Virus record (IMG/VR): IMGVR_UViG_3300047409_000184 | Location: 1-28,160 of that record | DNA from: a virus | Length of the DNA: 28,160 nt | Direction: 5' to 3' (one strand) | In this document: piece after piece, positions 13,943 to 21,352 of the stretch | Numbering within the stretch: position 1 is the stretch's first letter | Layout: each line of letters starts with the position of its first letter | Program-made: the position numbers and the translations under genes | Notes under the pieces: model-generated | Database searches by the model: none | Seen by the model: only the letters and a program-made list of their open reading frames with translations | Told to the model about the DNA's origin: nothing

Positions 13943-13971
13943 TTGTCACCCATAAGCGACGCCGATTATCT
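13943..13971 (+). promoter_or_regulatory. Candidate promoter for the repressor-like gene
   Basis: TTGTCA (13943-13948) and TTATCT (13966-13971) are spaced by 17 bp in an AT-richer gap upstream of the Cro/CI-type gene. This is the best sigma70-like pair I found in the lysogeny region; it is only a match by eye. Confidence 0.35.
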
Positions 13972-14056
13972 CATCAATAGACAAAATCCAGCGGGAAGAT
14001 CGGCATGGAAAAAAATATACGTTTGGATAAGTGGCGTCGCCTATCGGCAATTGACG

Positions 14057-14077
14057 AGCCGTCCAAAACGGTTTTTT
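14057..14077 (+). terminator. Weak intrinsic terminator or attenuator
   Basis: AGCCGT and ACGGTT pair around a CCAAA loop (14057-14073, with one G-U pair), followed by a T run (14072-14077). It lies in the leader between the candidate promoter and the repressor-like ATG at 14170, so it may attenuate that gene. The stem is short. Confidence 0.35.
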
Positions 14078-14169
14078 CTGTCAGGAAGCCATCAGAAAAG
14101 AAACGTCACCGCCCAGAGGCAAAAACAAGGAGATCGCACCAAAAATCCCAAGAGAACCACGAGGCCCAA

Positions 14170-14403
14170 ATGGCAAGCCTAGGTCAAAGGCTGCAGGCTA
14201 TTCGTCGCGCAAACAACATCACCCAAGCCAAACTCGCCAAGATGGCGGGCGTCACTGACCGGCAGGTTCGGAACTGGGAAGACGGGACCAGCGATCCGCA
14301 TGGTCGGCTGCCCGAGATCGCCGCCGCACTCGGCGTCACCGAAATCGACATCCTGGACATCGACGGCCCGATCCCGCCACCACGCAACCATAGAGGCGGG
14401 TGA
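14170..14403 (+). CDS. Cro/CI-type (XRE) repressor-like protein
   Basis: The 77-residue protein has an XRE HTH (about 3-60): MASLGQRLQAIRRANNITQA, KLAKMAGVTDRQVRNWEDG, LPEIAAALGVTEIDILD. It lacks a C-terminal peptidase or dimer domain, so it is more Cro-like, or the shorter type of phage repressor. I chose ATG 14170 (GAGG upstream); ATG 14005 would add 55 low-complexity, basic residues but would put the candidate terminator inside the gene. It is followed at 14407 by a small gene. Targets are probably the repeats in the divergent early region; this is inference. Confidence 0.75.
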   Translation: MASLGQRLQAIRRANNITQAKLAKMAGVTDRQVRNWEDGTSDPHGRLPEIAAALGVTEIDILDIDGPIPPPRNHRGG

Positions 14404-14406
14404 CCA

Positions 14407-14643
14407 ATGAGGGCGTGCGGCGATCAGACGGCGGAATTCAGCGTCTATTGGTTCGATCCGCAGGATTTTTCGCATGCGCAATTGTGCGGCGTCGACGCGA
14501 AGACTGCCGTCGAAATGGCGCGCGATCTGACCTTGCGACCGGCGGCGCAAATCGGAATCATACGCCGTGTGATCATCACGGACGGCGGCGACAATACCTG
14601 CTTTGAGTGGAAGTATCTCGAAGGCATCACGTTCGGCACATAA
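14407..14643 (+). CDS. Small conserved protein, unknown function
   Basis: The 78-residue protein begins MRACGDQTAEFSVYWFDPQD and contains HAQLCGVDAKTAVEMARDL and VIITDGGDNTCFEWKYLEGI. The C-terminal motif DGGDNTCFEWK.. is familiar from small proteins in Rhizobiales prophages and suggests a beta-rich end. Function unknown. It starts 3 bp after the repressor-like gene and ends 1 bp before the oppositely directed membrane protein gene; convergent and tight. Confidence 0.65.
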   Translation: MRACGDQTAEFSVYWFDPQDFSHAQLCGVDAKTAVEMARDLTLRPAAQIGIIRRVIITDGGDNTCFEWKYLEGITFGT

Positions 14644-14644
14644 C

Positions 14645-14923
14645 TCACGGCTTCGGCTTGTTCAGCTCGCGGGTCATGATGTCGACAATCCGTTCGAGCC
14701 GCTCCTTGTTTTCCCTGGTCTGGCTCTCCAGCACGGTGAGCCTGCCGTCAATCTTCTCCAGATGCGGCGACCCGCGCACCTCCAATGTATTGACGCGCGT
14801 CTCGAGCCGCACCGAATAAGCCACGATGCTGATCACCGCGGCGCCGATGGCGATGGCCTGCGCAACAAGAAAATAAACGAGCGTCTGGTTCTCCGAGAAC
14901 CAGGACCGCACGCTCGTCATCAT
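14645..14923 (-). CDS. Small membrane protein with coiled coil, lysis-region (holin/spanin-like)
   Basis: The 92-residue protein has one transmembrane helix (about 15-37: VYFLVAQAIAIGAAVISIVA) and then a charged heptad-like region (RLETRVNTLEVRGS, KIDGRLTVLESQTRENKERL) ending in a basic, Pro-rich tail. This topology occurs in phage lysis clusters as an accessory membrane protein, DUF-type holin-like protein or inner-membrane spanin. It is the last gene of the late operon, directly after the endolysin (TGATG overlap). Holin identity is not shown; one helix would fit a class III holin or a spanin. Confidence 0.6.
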   Translation of the reverse strand: MMTSVRSWFSENQTLVYFLVAQAIAIGAAVISIVAYSVRLETRVNTLEVRGSPHLEKIDGRLTVLESQTRENKERLERIVDIMTRELNKPKP

Positions 14924-15864
14924 GGCCGACGATACGGAAAGATAACCTCGACCTCGTCATCGGTTTTGAGGCCGAGGTCGGCCAGCAGGCCAGGGCTGAG
15001 ATCAGCGACCCGGCCGGTATTCTCGTTCGGCCCCCAGTCGGCCGGGAATGCCGTCAGCTCGATGCCGCCCGCGCGCACCAGCGCGAGCTCCTCGCGCATC
15101 ATCGCCTTCGGCGTCACGGCGTAGTCCCACCGGCAGGCCACATAGTGAACGTGCTGATTTAGTCTCCGCGCCAGGCCGGTCGTCCCTTCCGGCTGATACG
15201 GCAGGAACAGATGCGGCGCCTGCTCGACCTCGGAAATGAATGCCAAACCTTCGCTCGGCGATACGCCGGTGTCGTCCGGCCCGCCGAAATGCGAGCACTT
15301 GCCACTGACCTTGAACAGCGGCGCCGGCGCCTCGGCGATACCTTCCAACGGCTCCCCGCCGAGCTCGTCGGCGATGGCCGTGCAAATCTCATAGAACTGC
15401 GCCTCGTAGAGCTTGGCGTCGGCCTCGCTGTCGACGAAACAGATCTCGAGCAGAATCGCCGGCTTCTCGGTGTTGTTGAGAAAGAACAGGTCGGTGGTCC
15501 GCTTCGCGCCGCGGTTGATGAAGCCGCAGGAGGCAATGGCGGCGGACATCTCGGCGGCGAGCGCCTCTTGCGTCACGTACCAGACCTCGGTGCCGACGGG
15601 ACCTTCCCGCTGTTCAAATGCATTGAAGTGGCAACTGATATCGACATCGCGTTCTTGCGCGTTGTGGAAGTTCACGATCGCATTGAGGTTCTCGTTCTGG
15701 CTGCGACTGCTGTTGTCGTGAAACACCATCACGTCGGCGCCCCGGCTCTGCAGCTCCTCCGCAACGCGGTTGACTACCCTGCGAGCCTCGTCGACCTCGT
15801 CGAGGATGCCGCAGGCGCCGCGGACGTAGAGACCGTGGCCCGACGAGATTACAACTTTTTGCAT
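14920..15864 (-). CDS. Endolysin: N-acetylmuramoyl-L-alanine amidase (Amidase_3) with extra C-terminal domain
   Basis: The 314-residue protein has an Amidase_3 zinc amidase domain (about 1-170): SSGHG with H10, DEVDEAR with E23/E26, HFNA with H79 and LLEICFVDS with E140 as catalytic Glu. It cleaves the amide between MurNAc and L-alanine of peptidoglycan. The C-terminal 125 residues ([20 protein letters not shown] and on) are a second domain, rich in beta segments, maybe for wall binding; [14 protein letters not shown] and [11 protein letters not shown] are the clearest marks. No signal peptide, so it needs a holin or the membrane protein downstream. A GAAAGGG ribosome site lies before the ATG. 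Confidence 0.85.
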   Translation of the reverse strand: MQKVVISSGHGLYVRGACGILDEVDEARRVVNRVAEELQSRGADVMVFHDNSSRSQNENLNAIVNFHNAQERDVDISCHFNAFEQREGPVGTEVWYVTQEALAAEMSAAIASCGFINRGAKRTTDLFFLNNTEKPAILLEICFVDSEADAKLYEAQFYEICTAIADELGGEPLEGIAEAPAPLFKVSGKCSHFGGPDDTGVSPSEGLAFISEVEQAPHLFLPYQPEGTTGLARRLNQHVHYVACRWDYAVTPKAMMREELALVRAGGIELTAFPADWGPNENTGRVADLSPGLLADLGLKTDDEVEVIFPYRRP

Positions 15865-15951
15865 GGTACCCTTTCAGCTAGAATGCGCAGCGGCCGAACG
15901 GTGAGACGTTCAGCCACCACTTCACAAGCAACCTTTCAGAGGAGGTTTGCC

Positions 15952-16491
15952 GTGCGATTCATTGATATCACGGGACATCGATACGCGCGCCTAACCGTCG
16001 TGTGCATGGTAGAACGAAAAAACGGACGGCCGCTGTGGCGTTGCCGTTGCGATTGTGGAAATGAAATTACGATCCTCGCGAATATGCTGCGTCGGGGCAA
16101 TACAAAATCATGTGGCTGCCTTAAACTTGATCGCGTTAGACAATTGGGAAAAACAAATCGGACGCATGGTGAAAGCAAATGCGGCGGGCAGCCATCGCGT
16201 GAGTATCGAGCATGGCGTGGCCTGCGCGAGCGCTGCACAAATCCCCGCAATAAAGATTTTGCCAAATACGGCGGGCGCGGCATTAAAGTTTGCGAACGCT
16301 GGGTAATTAGCTACGAAAATTTTCTTGCTGACATGGGTCGCTGTCCTCCCGGTCACTCGATTGACCGAATTGATAACCACGGGCCTTATGCTCCCGAGAA
16401 TTGTCGCTGGGCTACCTTGAGCGAGCAAAATCAAAACAGACGCCCGCTAAAGCGAAATGACAAAGGAACATTTGTGTCTCGGACGATATGA
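15952..16491 (+). CDS. HNH/AP2-like DNA-binding endonuclease, probable selfish insertion
   Basis: The 179-residue protein has a Cys-rich N-terminal part (about 1-60: [21 protein letters not shown]) and a conserved half, [42 protein letters not shown]-type [29 protein letters not shown]. This is the widespread phage family with zinc-finger plus HNH/AP2-like domain, likely a free-standing homing-type endonuclease. It starts at GTG 15952 with a strong AGAGGAGGT site. It is opposite in direction to all late genes around it and separates the endolysin from the small membrane gene. Repeats at its two ends (15868-15878 and 16494-16503) suggest insertion. Enzyme activity is not proven. Confidence 0.7.
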   Translation: MRFIDITGHRYARLTVVCMVERKNGRPLWRCRCDCGNEITILANMLRRGNTKSCGCLKLDRVRQLGKTNRTHGESKCGGQPSREYRAWRGLRERCTNPRNKDFAKYGGRGIKVCERWVISYENFLADMGRCPPGHSIDRIDNHGPYAPENCRWATLSEQNQNRRPLKRNDKGTFVSRTI

Positions 16492-16498
16492 CGACCCT

Positions 16499-16600
16499 TC
16501 AGCGCATGAACATCAGAAGCAGCAGCACGACCAGGATCGGAAGCGTGCTGGCGGAAACGATCTGCGCCACCAGCAAACGGTCGATCGGTCTTCGCATCAT
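16499..16600 (-). CDS. 33-residue single-helix membrane peptide
   Basis: The product MMRRPIDRLLVAQIVSASTL continues into PILVVLLLLMFMR: a short basic N-terminus and one hydrophobic helix. The ATG overlaps the TGA of the upstream tail protein (ATGA), so it should be translated. It lies just before the lysis genes, so a small holin-like or antiholin-like peptide is possible, but the hydrophobic helix alone does not prove it. Confidence 0.5.
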   Translation of the reverse strand: MMRRPIDRLLVAQIVSASTLPILVVLLLLMFMR

Positions 16601-17181
16601 AGGCTCGTCGAGAAATTTACGTTGAGCGTGTCCCCGTTCACCACAGCCTTGTCGCCCGTGCTGAACGTCCCGGCCGACCATAGCACGCCGCCGGTGTCGT
16701 CCTTGGTGGCGACCGCGCCGGTGCCGAAGACCAGGAACGCACCCTTGACGGTCCCCGTCGATGTGATCGCGAACGACAGCGCCGCCGACAGCGCCTTACC
16801 GCCCGCCGTAGCCGCGGACCACACCGCGGTCTTGCGGTTGCCGGTATAGGCTGGCGTGTTGGCGCCGCCGGCCTCGAGCCATCCCGAATGCGACGCCATG
16901 GTGTCGCCGGCCGCGACTGCCGAATAGGATGTCGACGAGATCAGGCCCATGTACGGCCCGACCACGGTATAGGCGGCGCCGGCAAAGGCGGTATCCAGCA
17001 TCAAATTCTTGCCGACCGTGCAGACCACGTTCTCGATCGTATCTCGCCACTTGAGCTTGCCGTCCGCGCCGATGCATTCGACCTCGTACCGGCCATGCGC
17101 CTCGGCACGCTCGCCGATGCCGGTGCCGCGGACAACGGACGCATCATTACATTCGCGCGCCTGCGCGCGTTCATCGGTCAT
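16597..17181 (-). CDS. Phage tail-tip/decoration-like structural protein
   Basis: The 194-residue protein has KWRDTIENVVCTVGKNLMLD, YTVVGPYMGLISSTSYSAVA, MASHSGWLEAGG, RKTAVWSAATAGGKALSAAL, then TGGVLWSAGTFSTGDKAVVN and GDTLNVNFSTSL. This Gly/Ser/Thr-rich, beta-strand style occurs in a widespread family of phage proteins near tail fibres. It begins with a charged, unstructured stretch (about 1-35). It lies between the fibre-like 17205-19004 protein and the small membrane peptide. Exact location on the virion is unknown. Confidence 0.6.
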   Translation of the reverse strand: MTDERAQARECNDASVVRGTGIGERAEAHGRYEVECIGADGKLKWRDTIENVVCTVGKNLMLDTAFAGAAYTVVGPYMGLISSTSYSAVAAGDTMASHSGWLEAGGANTPAYTGNRKTAVWSAATAGGKALSAALSFAITSTGTVKGAFLVFGTGAVATKDDTGGVLWSAGTFSTGDKAVVNGDTLNVNFSTSL

Positions 17182-17204
17182 GGGTTTCTCCTTTTGAGGA
17201 TTCG

Positions 17205-19004
17205 TTATGTGAGCGCCGGCAGCGGGTCGATGTAATACGTCGTCGACGCCTTGGCCGCTTTGATGGTGATGTAGATAAAACCCTTCATCGCCAACTGCGG
17301 CGACGACAGCAAGGCGGTCAGCTTGAACGGCGACCAGCCGGCCCCCGAGCCGCCGCCGTTCCAGGTCGAGCCATCCGACGCCACCGCGGCATTGGCCGCC
17401 AGCACACTGGCCTTGGTGGTGGTGACGATGGTGCCCAGCGGTGACGAGCTCGAGCCGAGGTATTCCACCTCCATCCAGATTTCATCATTGAACGGCAGCG
17501 CGCCCGCATTGACCGTCCCATAAACCGTCACCGTGACGTTGGCGCCGGTGGTCTCGTTCCAGATCGCCAGCGGCATCGCCGTGAAAGGCCGCAGCCACTG
17601 AGCATTGGCCGTGGTCGCCATCTTGTCGCTGGAGGGCGTGACGCCGTCGGTGGCGCCGCCGACGCGCGTGATCGACGTCTCGGTGGTCTGGATGCCCTCA
17701 AAGGCGTAGCGGGAGGATTTGTAGTTGGTGGCGCCGGAGTCGGAACGGACGAGCTGAGTGGTCTGGCCATAAGCTTGCGGCGCCGGCACCGTCATCGCAG
17801 CATTCAGCTTGCAATCCTTGACTAGCCAGGTGCCCATCTCAAAAACGGCGCCTTGCCTATCGAGAGCGCCGGTAAGCTGACCGAGGTCGAGAGCCTCCAG
17901 CACAAGATTGCATAAACGGGCATTGGCACTTTGTGCCAGCAAGCCGGTGGGAATTACCGATCCGCTCGCCAGGATCGGGCCAGTGTTCTGCCAGGTAAAA
18001 CTGATGGTTCCAACGTCGATGTAGTTGGAGGCATTCCCAAAATACACGGTGCAATTATTCCACAAGACAATACTTGAGGCGCCGCACTGTATCAGACAGG
18101 AAGCGGTCGCGGTGCTGGCAATCTTGAAAAGACAGGCGTCGAAATAATAGCTCGCATTCAGACCTGTCATGATGATGTTGACAAGACCGTTAGAGCCGAC
18201 TCCGGCCAAAAATGAAATACCGTAAACGTAGATCCCGCCGCTCGTCGGGTTGAACGTGATGCCCACCACCGCCGTAGTCGAGATCGTCGCTCCAATCATC
18301 AGGTCGGAAGCCGCAGGCGGATAGCTGCCAGAATGATTGTGACAGAGTATCCGGCCAATGGTCGCAACAGATAACACGGGCGTAATCGTAATCGCCGTCG
18401 CCTGCGACTCGGCGTGATTGTCGCCGACGTAGACCGTATTGCCGGCAGCGAACCAAGTCCCTGCGCAGGCACTGGCAAGACGAGCGTGCGGGGCCCCACC
18501 TCCGGTGAAGTTCCCCACGACGCCGAGACAAGTCCACGTCGTCGTTGCATCGGCCTGTGTCGTCCCCGCGGTGTCGTTCGGCCATGCCGGCTCGCTTGCC
18601 CCCATCGTGCCAGCGGTGCTGCAAATCCAGTAGCTGGCGCCGTTGTTGCGCTTGATGATCGCGCCCAGGGTCGGTGCGCCGATCGCCTTGGCCGTTGCCC
18701 AGGTCGGCGTATTGGCCGCGTCACCGTTGACGGCGGACGCACCCGTGCATTCCTGCCATGTCGCGGTGCCGTCCGTCGTCTTCGCGCCGCGCGTCAGCAC
18801 CCAGGTCGCGTCGGTGACATTGCCGGTTGTCCCCGCGACGATGCAGACAAACACGCGCTCGCTGCCGACTGCCGGCGCGGTGAACTGCCGACGCAATACC
18901 CCGGCCGCCACCGCAGTATTCTGCGGGCGAACAGTGACCGCATAGTAGCCGGTGGTCGACTGGTTGCCGGCGTTTGCGTACCAGGTGGTGTCGTAGAAGG
19001 CCAA
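17205..19004 (-). CDS. Large tail fibre/spike-like protein (beta-helix style)
   Basis: The 599-residue protein is rich in Ala, Thr, Gly and Ser, has repeated short strands and many Asn/Cys/Ile turns (for example GLVNIIMTGLNASYYFDACL, CGASSIVLWNNCTVYFGNAS), as in right-handed beta-helix tail spikes and fibres. An N-terminal region (about 1-150) has repeats of the type TWATAKAIGAPTLGA... and SEPAWPNDTAGTTQADATTTW, likely small beta domains. No enzyme motif is visible; a depolymerase cannot be excluded. It probably binds the host surface. The start is TTG (19004), with an AGGGGA ribosome site before it; no ATG or GTG precedes it in this frame at the right distance. Confidence 0.6.
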   Translation of the reverse strand: MAFYDTTWYANAGNQSTTGYYAVTVRPQNTAVAAGVLRRQFTAPAVGSERVFVCIVAGTTGNVTDATWVLTRGAKTTDGTATWQECTGASAVNGDAANTPTWATAKAIGAPTLGAIIKRNNGASYWICSTAGTMGASEPAWPNDTAGTTQADATTTWTCLGVVGNFTGGGAPHARLASACAGTWFAAGNTVYVGDNHAESQATAITITPVLSVATIGRILCHNHSGSYPPAASDLMIGATISTTAVVGITFNPTSGGIYVYGISFLAGVGSNGLVNIIMTGLNASYYFDACLFKIASTATASCLIQCGASSIVLWNNCTVYFGNASNYIDVGTISFTWQNTGPILASGSVIPTGLLAQSANARLCNLVLEALDLGQLTGALDRQGAVFEMGTWLVKDCKLNAAMTVPAPQAYGQTTQLVRSDSGATNYKSSRYAFEGIQTTETSITRVGGATDGVTPSSDKMATTANAQWLRPFTAMPLAIWNETTGANVTVTVYGTVNAGALPFNDEIWMEVEYLGSSSSPLGTIVTTTKASVLAANAAVASDGSTWNGGGSGAGWSPFKLTALLSSPQLAMKGFIYITIKAAKASTTYYIDPLPALT

Positions 19005-19022
19005 AGGCTTATCCCCTGCTTG

Positions 19023-19478
19023 CTACCGAGCCGTCAGTGCTACGCCGGATCGCAACCGGCTCGTGCGTGGCGTGCCTGTCGTAACGATCACTGGCTCCAT
19101 ACCTGCGACCGTGGCGGTTCTGGCGGTCGCCGCCAATGCCGCGGCGTCCTGCGCGGACGCTGCAGTTGCCGCCTCCACCACCGCCGCACTCCAGACAGTA
19201 GGCATTGACCCCGATGCGTGGTCGGCCGCGGTGACTGCCTCGACGATGGACGCTGCGTAGGTGAGCCCCGCATTGACGGTCGCGCTCGCGTTCGCCGCCT
19301 CGCGCATGATCTGCCCGAGGAAAGCGTCGACGTGATCGCCGACCGAGGCCGGATCGTCGACCAGCGCGGCAAAGACGACATTCCCGGTCCCTGGCGCATC
19401 GACTGCCGCGGCAGACTCGGCAATGTCGGCTGCGATCGCCGCCCGCCGTCGCAACTGGCTGACGCTACAGACGAGCAT
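19023..19478 (-). CDS. Hypothetical tail-region protein
   Basis: The 151-residue protein is Ala-rich with two conserved-looking stretches: GTGNVVFAALVDDPASVGD and AFLGQIMREAAN, followed by many Ala/Ser/Thr residues. The pattern GNVVFA.LVDDP.SV.D.VDA.LG.IM.EA recurs in Rhizobiales tail operons. It has no enzyme motif. It is likely a small virion protein near the tail tip, or a chaperone for the fibre. The ATG has a poor ribosome site but lies 6 bp after the upstream stop. Confidence 0.55.
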   Translation of the reverse strand: MLVCSVSQLRRRAAIAADIAESAAAVDAPGTGNVVFAALVDDPASVGDHVDAFLGQIMREAANASATVNAGLTYAASIVEAVTAADHASGSMPTVWSAAVVEAATAASAQDAAALAATARTATVAGMEPVIVTTGTPRTSRLRSGVALTAR

Positions 19479-19484
19479 TCGCGT

Positions 19485-20132
19485 TCATTCATTAGCAGCA
19501 GTAAACGAGACGCCTGGTGGGTCCATGATCGCATTCAGGATACAGGTCAGGGTTTCTCCACTCTCGGCCCTTCCGGCTTTCGACAAATCGGGCGGTCGCA
19601 TTCCGGGTATGATTGCGTTGGCGGATGCCACCCACTCATAATGATTGTCCAAAGAAATGCTGGCAAGGAAGTCCAGTGGCGGCAAGTTCATGACAACCTT
19701 TATCTGTACTATGTTTTGACCCAGAAACGGTTTCCATATCCCCGGCTGGGTTGTGGAGCTGTCGTAGCTAACCCCGGCGCCCACAAGCCCGGTAAACGGC
19801 TGTTGCCGAAGCGACCAGATAGCTTTCAGCGTGCCCGACTCTCCATCTGGCATGGTCAGTTGCGTACTGCCACCGATATCGACTTCTTCCATAAAAGGCG
19901 GCGGGGGAATATCTGTATTCGCCGGCCAGTTTACTTTGAACGTACTAGGATCGAGCAGTGGCAAATTCTTCACCGACAATGTCGCGACGGTCGGGGTGTC
20001 GTCTTTATAAAATCCGGTCGGCCTGGTAGAAACGATTATTGATAAGCTTGCAACTGAAAGGCCCTCATCACCCCAATGCACATTGTAGATGCGCGTTAGC
20101 ACATCTTCAGAGTACCCATCATCAGCCGTCAA
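19485..20132 (-). CDS. Hypothetical tail-region protein with TTG start
   Basis: The 215-residue protein has strand-rich segments (SVASLSIIVSTRPTGFYKDD, TLKAIWSLRQQPF, NIVQIKVVMNLPP). I do not recognise a family. It probably is a tail-tip or baseplate component, judging from position between two tail proteins. The TTG at 20132 is the only start near the in-frame stop upstream; a GGAG ribosome site is about 9 bp before it. The base composition is slightly more AT-rich than its neighbours, so it may have been exchanged as a module. Confidence 0.5.
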   Translation of the reverse strand: MTADDGYSEDVLTRIYNVHWGDEGLSVASLSIIVSTRPTGFYKDDTPTVATLSVKNLPLLDPSTFKVNWPANTDIPPPPFMEEVDIGGSTQLTMPDGESGTLKAIWSLRQQPFTGLVGAGVSYDSSTTQPGIWKPFLGQNIVQIKVVMNLPPLDFLASISLDNHYEWVASANAIIPGMRPPDLSKAGRAESGETLTCILNAIMDPPGVSFTAANE

Positions 20133-20156
20133 GACGGCGTCTCCACACCTGGTGCA

Positions 20157-20963
20157 TCAGATATCCGTGCGCAGGAACGGCAGCGTCACCGACAGCCCGG
20201 ACGGCTCGGCGTTGTCGGACTGCGTGACCCGGAGCGCATAGGCATCGCCCTCGGCAAATTCCGCCAGCGCCGGAATGTTGAACACCCCCGGCTGTCCGCC
20301 ATAGGCATCGATGCCGACGCCGACTGCAAACGTGATGGTGCCGATCTCGGTGTGGGTCCCGGGGTTGTTCTTCTGGATCGACAGGATGATGTTAGTCCCC
20401 GTGGCGACGCCGACGTCCAGATATGCGTGGCAATATGCATTTCCGCTCGCCAGTTTCATCGTCCGGTTGGCGATCGCCTGGAACAGCAGCTCACCCGCCG
20501 CGCGCTGGACTGGCCCTGGCACAAAGATCGCGGCGTCGTAGTTGATGTCATACAACGGCATCCAGAACGAATAGAGCGGGTTCCCGGAACCATCCGTCGC
20601 GTTTGGGTCGAAGGCCGCCGGCATGGGCGGCGTCGTATGGTTCACCAGCACCTGGAACATGCCGAGGCCATGAACCGAAACCATTTGGCCGCGGGTGTAG
20701 GGCGTGCCGTTGGTCCACTGCCCGACATAGGTGATGACGGCAATCGGCAGCGGGATGACCTGCGACGTCCCGTCCGTGTAGTGGACCGTCATCGTGGTGT
20801 CGGTATAGGTAATGCTGTCGATGCGCTTGCCATCGGCAAGGTCGACATTCAGCGCAACGATGCGCTGATCGACATCGTGGAAATTGCCGTCGACCTGCGC
20901 CGCGCTGTTCGGCGTGCCGCTGCCGGCACCCCAGGCGCCGGTCGTGACGTAGACGATGGTCAT
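20157..20963 (-). CDS. Tail fibre/tip-like protein
   Basis: The 268-residue protein begins MTIVYVTTGAWGAGSGTPNS and AAQVDGNFHDVDQRIVALN, a motif (WG.G.GTPL.A.QVD.NF) frequent at the N-terminus of phage fibre-type proteins. A middle segment, YVGQWTNGTPYTRGQMVSVH, resembles a small carbohydrate-binding-like beta domain. The C-terminal part is a beta-rich domain (NAYCHAYLDVGVATGTNIIL). It is likely a structural tip protein. The start overlaps the previous gene (ATGA). Confidence 0.6.
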   Translation of the reverse strand: MTIVYVTTGAWGAGSGTPNSAAQVDGNFHDVDQRIVALNVDLADGKRIDSITYTDTTMTVHYTDGTSQVIPLPIAVITYVGQWTNGTPYTRGQMVSVHGLGMFQVLVNHTTPPMPAAFDPNATDGSGNPLYSFWMPLYDINYDAAIFVPGPVQRAAGELLFQAIANRTMKLASGNAYCHAYLDVGVATGTNIILSIQKNNPGTHTEIGTITFAVGVGIDAYGGQPGVFNIPALAEFAEGDAYALRVTQSDNAEPSGLSVTLPFLRTDI

Positions 20964-21349
20964 GAGCCCCGCACCTGGTCGGCCGCGATAATCTCGACAT
21001 TCGGGCGAGAGGGCGGATCGTCATAGAGCATTTTATACGGACCCTCCTTCCGCTCCAGTCTGACTTTTTTCAGACGCTCGACGTCGACGTAGTTTTGCCT
21101 GTTGATGCCGCCACCAGCGTCTTGCTGAAAGACCCGCTCCGTGTCGAACTGCCGCTTTTGTTCCTTATGCGGCTTGTCACGGGACAGGCTGACGCTCCAA
21201 CCGGACGACGCGCTAAGGCTCCGCGATGGCTGCCCGCCGATGGCGATCATGCCTTGGGTGGGGTCGTCCTCGGCCGGCAGCACCTGCGCCGGGGCCGGCC
21301 GGATGTTGGGGAAGACCACAGGCCGAACGATGAGCTCGAAACCAGCCAT
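20960..21349 (-). CDS. Small phage structural-region protein
   Basis: The 129-residue protein begins MAGFELIVRPVVFPNIRPAP and contains IGGQPSRSLSASSGWSVSLS and EVKRQFDTERVFQ-type charged sequence (KEQKRQFDTERVFQQD). The N-terminal part is strand-like, the C-terminal half charged and possibly flexible. No family recognised. It follows the tail hub gene by 3 bp and overlaps the fibre-type gene. It may join the hub to the fibre. Confidence 0.5.
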   Translation of the reverse strand: MAGFELIVRPVVFPNIRPAPAQVLPAEDDPTQGMIAIGGQPSRSLSASSGWSVSLSRDKPHKEQKRQFDTERVFQQDAGGGINRQNYVDVERLKKVRLERKEGPYKMLYDDPPSRPNVEIIAADQVRGS

Positions 21350-21352
21350 TTT

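Noticed and set aside
14022-14030. TTTGGATAA, one mismatch from the DnaA box TGTGGATAA
   Set aside because: It is a single copy with a mismatch and can occur by chance; no cluster is visible.
13919-14182. Plus-strand frame starting MAVNTASLLSPISD before the repressor
   Set aside because: It overlaps the repressor start in another frame, has no motif and ends in a basic, low-complexity stretch; the region fits better as promoter and leader.
14450-14475. GGTTCGATCC, a tRNA T-arm-like string
   Set aside because: No acceptor, D or anticodon stem can be built around it; it codes for WFDPQD in a small gene.
15211-15951. Upstream extension of the HNH/AP2-like gene antisense to the endolysin
   Set aside because: The strong AGGAGG site and GTG at 15952 start the conserved part; the extension is the reverse of the amidase gene.
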